Part shown: positions 56,429 to 64,000 of the stretch, piece by piece
Numbering within the stretch: position 1 is the stretch's first letter
Layout of the letters: each line of letters opens with the position of its first letter
Origin: Sapria himalayana
Lineage: Eukaryota; Streptophyta; Magnoliopsida; Malpighiales; Rafflesiaceae
Length of the DNA: 64,000 nt
Direction of reading: 5' to 3'
NCBI GenBank assembly: GCA_029783825.1
Contig: JAREIK010002979.1
Coordinates: 886,109 to 950,108, forward strand
Notes under the pieces: model-generated
What the model was told of the DNA's origin: nothing
What the model saw: the letters and a program-made list of their open reading frames with translations, nothing else
The model's database searches: none
Position numbers and translations under genes: made by a program

Positions 56429-57099
56429 AAATAGACATATAGATAGATAGATAAATAAAAAGAAATATAGATAGATAGAAAGACAAATAGATAGGCAGAT
56501 AGATAGATAGATAGATAGATAAACAAATACATAGATAGATAGATAGATAGACTAATAGATAGATTGATAGATCAACTTATATATATATATATATAGATAA
56601 ATAGGTAGATAGATAGTTAGATAGATAAATAGTTAAATAAATATAAAGATATATAGATAGTTAAATATATATAAATAGTTAAATAGACTGATAGATAAAC
56701 TAATAGATATATAGATAGATATATATATAAACAAATAGATAGATAGATAAATAGATAGACAGACATATAGATAGAAAGATATATAGATAGATGGATAGAT
56801 AGATAGATAGAAAAATAGTAGATAGATAAATTGAGAGATAGATAAACACATAGATAGATAGATAGATAGATAGACAGATAGATAAACAAAAGAAAGACAT
56901 GTACATAGACAGATATATAGGTAGATAGATTTATAGATAGATAGATAGATAGATATACAAATAAATAGATAGATAGATAGACAGATAGATAGACAGATAG
57001 ATAGATAAATAACAGACATATAGATCTACAAATATATAGATAGATAAATAGATTGATAGATAGAAAGATAGATAGAAAATAGTTAGACAATAGATAGAT

Positions 57100-57141
<42 letters not shown>

Positions 57142-57258
57142 CAGTCAAATAGATATATAACAGACAGATAGATATACAGATAGATAGATAAATAAATAGA
57201 TTGATTGATTGAAGAAAGATATAAGATAGTTAGACAAATATATAGACAAATAGATAGT

Positions 57259-57292
<34 letters not shown>

Positions 57293-58952
57293 ATAGAGAG
57301 ATAGATTGTATATATGATAGAGAGATGTATAGATAGACATATAGATAGACATATAGATAGACATACAGACATATAAACAAATAGACAAATAAATAGATAG
57401 GAAAACAAAAAAACAATAGATAAACATACAATCAGGGAGGCATACAGTCAATCATTTAGGCAGACAAACAGATTGACACATGGATAGAGAGATAGACAAA
57501 TAAATAAATAAACATATAGATAGACAAATACATAGATAGATATATAAATAGTTATATATATAAATTCATACATAAATTGTATATCGATAGTTAAACAGGT
57601 TGATTCACAAATTGAAAGATAAAAAGATAGTTAGATATACTAATCGATAGACAAATAGATAGATAAATAAAGACAGATAGATAGATAGATATATAGTTAG
57701 ATAGAAAAAGAGATAGATAGCTAGATAGACAGATATACAGATATATACATAGATAGATAGATAGTTAGATAAATTGATAGATAGATAGATAGATATATAA
57801 ATAGATAGATTGATAGACAGAATGATAGATAGATAGATTATTAGACTAATATATATACAAAGATAGACATATAGAGAGATAGATAGATAGATCTATATAT
57901 AAACATATAGATAGATAGAGGAGATGAGAGAAAGATAGACAAATAGATACATAGATAGATATATAGATACATAGGCATATAGATAGATAGATAGATAAAC
58001 AAATAGAAAGATAGATTGAAAGATCAATTGAAAGATAGATTGATAGACAGATTGATAGACAAATTGATAGACTAATAGATATACCAATTGATAACTAATA
58101 GATAGATTGATTGATAGAAGATTGATAAACAGATTGATAGATAAATAAATAGGTAGATTGATTGAATGATAGAAAGATATATAGATAGATAGAGAGATAG
58201 ATCGATAAATTATTAGGCAAATAGATAGAGATTGATAGACAGATACATAAATAGATATATAAGATAGTTAGACAAATAGATAGATAGATACACAGACAAA
58301 TATATAGATAGATAGATGGATAAGAGATTGATAGAAAGATAGATAGTTAGATAGAAATATTGATAGATAGATCATTAGATATATATATATAATTAGATAG
58401 ATAGTGATATATAGATATATAAACAATATATTGATAGTAGATAGACAAATATAAGCACATGAATATATATAAATAGACAAACAAATAGATCGATAGACAT
58501 TTTGACTGACACACAGATAGACAGATAGACAGACAGGCAGAAAAATAGTAATTAAGACAGGTAGACAAATAGATAGACATATATATAGACACACAGACAA
58601 ACAACATTTAGATAGATAAATATATATATATACATATATATACAGATTGATAATGGAATGATAGATAGATAGATATATAGATAAAAAATAATAGACAAAT
58701 AGATAGGTAGATATTTAAATAGATAGAGAGAGAGAGACCGGATAGATATATAGATAAATAAATAGAGAGATATTAAGATAGAAAGAAAGAAATATATATA
58801 TACTGATAGATAGATAGTCAGATAGATTTACATGTCGATAGATAGATAGATAGTAAAAAGATAGACAACAAACAAATGGACAAACAAATAGAAAGATAGA
58901 TAGATAGACAAACAAATAGACACACAGGTAGACAGAAAGATAGATAGACAGA
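56429..58952 (+). repeat. Degenerate GATA tetranucleotide array, block 4
   Basis: GATA units on the + strand with the usual variants. TA runs occur at about 56580-56596, 57105-57139 and 57261-57290. Bounded on the left by the CACTA terminus and on the right by the 5'-truncated end of a LINE. Complementary-strand open frames are repeat translations. Confidence 0.97.
58936..58952. repeat. LINE target-site duplication, left copy
   Basis: aaagatagatagacaga, identical to 62019-62035. It consists of GATA-array sequence. Its leading As merge with the LINE A-tail at the other end, so its true length is 14-17 bp. Confidence 0.8.
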
Positions 58953-59690
58953 ATACTTAAACAAAAGAAAATGTCAATATATGATATCTTATAAAGCCCC
59001 AACTGCATTATACATAGAATTAAAAATATCACAGGTTTCTCTCACAAAAAAGGAGAAATGAATTTATCTAGGTTGCCCGATTTATGAAGGAAAGTTTAAG
59101 ACAGAATACTTAGCGCTTCTAATAAATAAATTAAAAAAGAAAATTGGAGGATGGAAAGTAGAATATCTAAGTATGGGAGGCAGAATAACCCTTATAAAAT
59201 ATGTTTTAGAAAGTTTAATAATGCATAATATTATGATCACGCAGCCTTCAATCAAATTTATAAAAGAAATTGAAAAAGAATTAGCCATTTTTTGTGGGGA
59301 AAAAAGAGGGAAAACACAAACTTCATTGGAAAAAATGGAGAGATTTATGTTATCCTTTTCAAGAAGCTGGTTTAGGCTTTGTCAACATCATTGACTTAGC
59401 CAAAGCAGGGCTAGCAAGAGATGGTGGAATTTAAAAGAAAATGAAAGTTTATGGTCAAAATTTATGAGGGCAAAGTACTGCATAAAGGATGACATTAATA
59501 AAATAAAAATAAAAGTAGGAGTTCACAGGTTTGGAATCAAATGCTTAAACAAAGAGAGTTAGTGGAAAATTACTCTAAACAGACGAAAAAGGATGGAGAT
59601 GGACCTTATCTTCGGAGAGCACATTTTCGCTTAAAACAGTGAAAATGTCTTAAGAAAAAAGAAAAAGGAACAAAAAATTATTTAAATGGG
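58953..59690 (+). pseudogene. LINE ORF2 fragment: end of reverse transcriptase
   Basis: Fragments of the RT thumb and following linker in shifting frames. They include IYLGCPIYEGKFKTEYLALL near 59067, KKIGGWKVEYLSMGGRITLI near 59135, a segment ending in FCGEKRGKTQTS near 59300 (the FLWG position of the family reads FCGE), and WWNLKENESLWSKFMRAKYC near 59420. Compared with the sister copy, homologous residues are clear but several frame changes and stops are present. It is not translatable as a unit. Confidence 0.9.
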
Positions 59691-60735
59691 CTTGGAATAA
59701 TGACAATCCACAAAAATTTAAAACTTTTATGTGAAAGTTCTATCTAATATTATCCCAATTGATAATAATTTAAAGCAGAAAGGTATTCAGCTAGTTTCTA
59801 GATGTGAATGTTGCTTAAATGAGATTGAAACACTAGATCATCTATTTTCAGAAGGGAAAGTAGCTGCAGAAATATGGAAAAGATTAGCATCAGAATTGCA
59901 GATAAAATATGAACATCTCCCTCTAAGTTGCAGGTTTAAAAAATGGTGTAATTCAAATGTTCCTAGCATGGCACAGAAATGGATTAAAAGCAATGTTCCT
60001 CCAATAGTCTTTTGGTGCATTGGAAAGCTAGAAATAAAAGTAGATTCGAAGGGTATCATATGATGGTGGAAGATATCTGGAAAGAAATAAAAGAGGAAAC
60101 AAGAAAAATTTCAGAGATATGCCCTATAAAAACACAAGGTTCAAAGATGGATAAGGATACCTTACAGTTTTGGAACCTAAAAGAAAAACCACTAAAGCAG
60201 TTTAAAACAATTAGCATAAATTGGGAAAAACCTGCAAGAGGTGTGTTTACCTTAAATACAGATGGTAGTTTCGATAGAGATATGGGGAAGCTGGAGGAGG
60301 GGGAGCAATTAGAAACTCGGAGGGGAAGTTAATTTTAGCTTTCACTAGAAGATTACAAGCATCGTCGGCTTTACACGCCGAGATATTAGCACTAAAAGAA
60401 GGAATAAGAATATGTAAAAACTTAGATATCAAGAATGTAGATATTCAAATTGATTCAAAAATAGTTGTAAATCTAATTAAAACACAGTCAATTATGTGGA
60501 AATATGAAAATGAGATAGAAGAAATTCTGCATGACATAACTCATTAGATTTTACTATAAAACACATCTTCAGAGAAGCTAACGCTTTGGCTGATGCATTA
60601 TCTAAAGATGGTAGGAAGAGAGGAGATCACGAGTATAAAGAAAATAATTTACCAAAAAAGTATTTGGTATTATAAAATTAGATAGCATGGATTTTCCTTA
60701 TATTAGAAAAATTAAAAATAATAATAATTTTTAGT
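59691..60735 (+). pseudogene. LINE ORF2 fragment: Zn-ribbon (zf-RVT) and RNase H
   Basis: The C-terminal part of the LINE polyprotein. A Zn-ribbon region (59728-59890) has CECCLNEIETLDHLFSEGKV, with Cys-x2-Cys and His positions visible. RNase H follows from about 60215: WEKPARGVFTLNTDGSFD (first catalytic Asp), then a one-base frame change at the Gly-rich turn, LHAEILALKEGIRIC (Glu), IQIDSKIVVNLI (Asp), and after a stop near 60545 IFREANALADALSKDG (last Asp region). The tail reads LDSMDFPYIRKI, as in other plant RNase H LINEs. All four acidic catalytic positions survive although the frame does not. RNase H removes the RNA strand of the cDNA hybrid during retrotransposition. Confidence 0.93.
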
Positions 60736-62018
60736 TACAAGGATTTTCTTGTGTTTATTCTGGTATTCTATGTATGATGCTGAAACATATTAAAATTCAT
60801 ATCTTCATAGCCTCATCCTGGTCCTGAGGGATGTTGTTATGATGGTTGGGATACATTGTAGTACAGCTTGGTAAGATTGCAGGTTTAGGGGGCTCAAAAA
60901 TACAGTAAATGGCAAGCTTTAGTAAGCAAAGTTTCTGTTTTAAAAACAGATATGAACTTTCTGCAGGTTTAGGGATATTTTTGTCCATTAAAACAGAAAT
61001 ACTTTCATGTACTGCAGGTTACTTATTAAAAAACAATAACACTGCAGGGGTCTCAAAATTACAGTACAGCTTCTGTTACAGCTTTAATTAAAAAAAAAAA
61101 AAGTTCAGTAACATTGCAGGGCTAATTCGAAGGAGCAAGACGGGGTTTTTAATAATAGACTAAATTATATTATGCATGTAGCTCTTTCTTGCAGGTAACC
61201 AAGTAGAGTAAAATGACATAAAGCTGGACGTAGTGCCTGCTGTCTTTTAGTTTTCTTTCTTATTATAGGTGTATGGAGTCTGTTTTTTTATTAGATTGTT
61301 GTATTTTCTAGAAGTCTGTGTTATTTGATTTAAGTAGATGCTGTTTTTATGAGGTCTGTGTTATTTTAGAAAAGCTGGAAGTCTGTAAATTTTAGTAGAG
61401 ATGTGCTAAGTATGTAATTCATGTAAAGAAGCAACAGTAGAGTAAAGGAAATTCAAAGCCTAAAAAGCAAGGAAGGAGGCAGCCAAGCAGGGAATTCTTA
61501 CAGCTTAAGGAGGGAGTCTGCTGCTGAAATTTTAGTTTTTTCTGGGGAATGTGTTTGGTTAAGCAGAAAAGTTAAGAGCTGCTGATTATCAAGCACATCT
61601 GGTGGAATATTTATTGCAAAGCAGAATTTAAAAGATGCAATGCTGATTTCAAGGCGGGATACTCTAAAAAAGTGATAGCATTCCAGCATCTTTCAAAGAG
61701 TAACATCACAAGAAGAATTCCAAATCAAAGGTCTCACCTTACAAGACGTGGAAGAGACATGGATTCTTGAAAAAGACTGCACTTATATTTACTATACGAA
61801 TAAAGATTCAGCCATGGTTTCATTAGAAAGAATTAACGTCTCAAAACTTAAAGGGAGATACCTCAAAAACATTTCCCTTTAAATTTATACACTTAGTTTG
61901 ATCTAAATAGATCTTCTTAATATAGGGTGTAATAGGGATAAGGGTAGAGTTAGTTTGTAAAAACGGTATTCCTCCGCCAAAAGAGAGGGTTATAACTAAT
62001 AAATAACACTTAAAAAAA
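60736..62018 (+). other. LINE 3' region, unusually long, partly unexplained
   Basis: About 1.28 kb between the end of RNase H and the A-tail. The last 110 bp or so look like a normal plant LINE 3' end. The rest is less AT-rich than the surroundings and has repeated gcaggttta/ctgcagg phrases (60880-61060). A 67-codon open frame at 61679-61882 (TTLQ-like GLTLQDVEETWILEKDC, then YIYYTNKDSAMVSLERIN) has no start codon near its beginning and I do not recognise it. It could be part of the family's own 3' UTR, a captured host segment, or another insertion. Confidence 0.6.
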
Positions 62019-64000
62019 AAAGATAGATAGACAGATTAGATTGAAGGATTGATAAATAGATAGATAGATAAATATATACACATATAAACAATAGATAGTT
62101 AGATAAAATTAATCGATAGGTAAAGAGATAGATAGACAGCTAGATAGTTAGATAGATAGATATTATGATAGACAAAAAGATAGATAGTTAGATATATACA
62201 CAGATAGATAGACAAATATATAAATAAATAGGTAAAGAGATAGACAGACAGACACATAGATAGATATATAGATAGATAGATAAATAAATACATATAGATA
62301 AATACATAGATAGATTTTATAGAAACAAAAGATAGATAGAGATAGATACTAGAAAGTTGGATAGATAAATAGATAGATAGACATATAGCTAGATAGTTAG
62401 TTAGTTAGATAGAAAAATATCTAGATAAATAGATAGATAGAATGATCAAATGATAGATTAATATATGGATTTATAGACAAAATGATTGATAGATTGATAG
62501 ATAGATAGATAAAGAGATAGATATACAAATAGATAGACAACCAGATAGATATAGAAAATAGACAAATAGAGATAAAGACAAATAGACAAATAGATGGATA
62601 GACATTAAAGTAGGTGGATAGTAAAGTAGGCAGGCATACAAACAAATTGATAGACAAATAGACCCCACAATTGAAGTAGATACATATATAGATAGATAGA
62701 TAGATAATAGTTTCTAAGATAGATTAATCGACATATATAGATAGACAAATAGAAATAAAGATAGATAGATTAATTGATGGATTAGATGATTATAGATTGA
62801 TAGATAGATTTATAAATAAATTAATTTTAAAATAAATTAATAGATTGATAGACATATTGATAGATATATTTAGTGATAGATGATAGATAGGTTCAAAGGC
62901 CGATTGATAGACAAAAAGATATATAGTTGATAGATAAATAGATAGAAGACATATAAATATAGATAGATATAAAATTATTAGAAGGTAGACAATATAGATA
63001 TATAGAAAATAACAAATATATAGATAGACAGACAAAATAGATAAAAAAATAGACATATAGATAGATAGTCATATTGGCTGACATGGTCAATCAGGCAGGT
63101 ATACAAATTGACAGACTAATATATAGATAGATAGATAAACAAATAGGCAAACAATTGGTAGAACAATAGATACACAATATATAGATAGTTTTGATACATA
63201 GATTATAAGACATTGATAGATCGATGGATAGATAGATGAAAGACAAATTGATAGACAAAATATAATAAATAGATAGACACATAATAGATATATAGATAGA
63301 TAGATAGTAGTTGGATAGATAATATAGATTGATAGATAGTCAGATAGATATATAGATAGTCATATAGATAAATAGAAAGATATAAAGATACATACAAAGT
63401 AAATCGACAGATAGATAGGTAGATAGATAAGTAGATAAATAAATTATTGATAGATTGATAAATAGATTGATAAAAAGATTGATTGATAGATGATAGATTG
63501 AAAGACAGATCGATAAATAGACAGATAGACAAACATAAAGATATACAATAGACTACTAATAGATAGATAGACAAAAAGAGAGATAGACACATTGATAGAT
63601 AGGCAGACAAATAGAGATATAGATACTTAGCAGGCAGATAGTCAGGTAGGTAAGCATATAGACAAATAGACTACAAACGGATAGACAAATACACACATTG
63701 ATAGGAAGACATAGATATATAGATAGATAGAAAGTAGTTTGATAGATATATTAATACAATGTTAATATACTGATTGATATAAATTGATCGATATAAGATA
63801 GGCAAATAGATTGATAGATAGATAGTCAAATAGATAAATAAATTGAAAGATTGACAAATAGAATATAGATAGATAGAATGAAAGAGAAATAGATAGTAGT
63901 TATCTATACTTATAGATAGATAGTTTTATATACTGATAGATAGATAGTTATATAGACAGAAAGATAGACAAATAAAATAGATAGATTGATTGATTTATTG
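62019..64000 (+). repeat. Degenerate GATA tetranucleotide array, block 5
   Basis: The array resumes straight after the LINE A-tail with gatagatagacagat and continues to the window edge, so its full length is unknown. Variant density is similar to block 4. No other sequence is visible within it. Confidence 0.97.

Larger units (their letters stand above)
58953..62018 (+). mobile_element. LINE (plant L1-type with RNase H), 5'-truncated copy
   Basis: The 3' half of a LINE of the same family as the copy at 32741-36950, inserted directly into the GATA array. It begins inside the RT-thumb coding region (LNKRKCQYMIS, matching LNKSKCQFIIA of the sister copy) and continues through the Zn-ribbon and RNase H. 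It ends with a 3' UTR whose last part (cctccgccaaaagagagggt, then aataaataacactt) and short A-run (62012-62021) are typical of plant LINEs. A 17-bp target duplication flanks it. 5' truncation, an A-tail and a target duplication are the hallmarks of target-primed reverse transcription. Confidence 0.95.

Overview
The window looks like AT-rich, non-genic heterochromatin from a flowering plant nuclear genome. That rests on its inhabitants: an RNase H-bearing plant L1-type LINE, a CACTA (En/Spm) transposon with TNP2 and Transposase_24 genes, a hAT element with GC-rich termini, a Ty1/copia gag fossil and a retrocopy of an ARF1-class GTPase mRNA. I cannot name the species. I see no intact host gene, tRNA, rRNA or CRISPR array. 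The long open frames across much of the window are translations of a tetranucleotide repeat that lacks stop codons on one strand.

The background is a degenerate GATA/GACA tetranucleotide array, about 28 kb in five blocks: 1-2378 (reading TCTA on the + strand), then 8949-14877, 16977-32735, 56430-58952 and 62019-64000 (all reading GATA on the + strand). Pure (TA)n tracts, short (CA)n and (GA)n tracts and a recurring GTAGACAAG-type variant punctuate it. The first block has the opposite orientation to the rest.

Other sequences interrupt the array. At 2379-8948 lies AT-rich DNA with a Ty1/copia gag fossil and a segment related to the leader of the CACTA element further right. At 14878-16976 is a decayed hAT element with a minus-strand transposase. 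At 32741-about 36950 is a LINE carrying ORF1, endonuclease and reverse transcriptase, broken by stops and frameshifts and lacking its 3' part. After about 350 bp of unassigned sequence comes a CACTA element of about 19 kb (37297-56428). It has subterminal repeats at both ends and two minus-strand transposase genes, TNP2-like and Transposase_24-like. An ARF1 processed pseudogene with a 16-bp target duplication is nested inside it. At 58953-62018 a second, 5'-truncated LINE of the same family carries the 3' half (end of RT, Zn-ribbon, RNase H) and a short A-tail, with a 17-bp target duplication made of GATA-array sequence.

The genes do not form a pathway; the window is a record of nested insertions. 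The GATA array is older than the second LINE and very probably older than the hAT and CACTA elements. The ARF1 retrocopy is younger than the CACTA internal repeat it interrupts, and was probably mobilised by LINE machinery of the kind seen nearby. I did not find evidence for a new functional system. The most notable items are the size and structure of the GATA array, the ARF1 retrocopy with its clear target duplication, the two-gene CACTA element with duplicated terminal regions, and the unexplained long 3' region of the second LINE.
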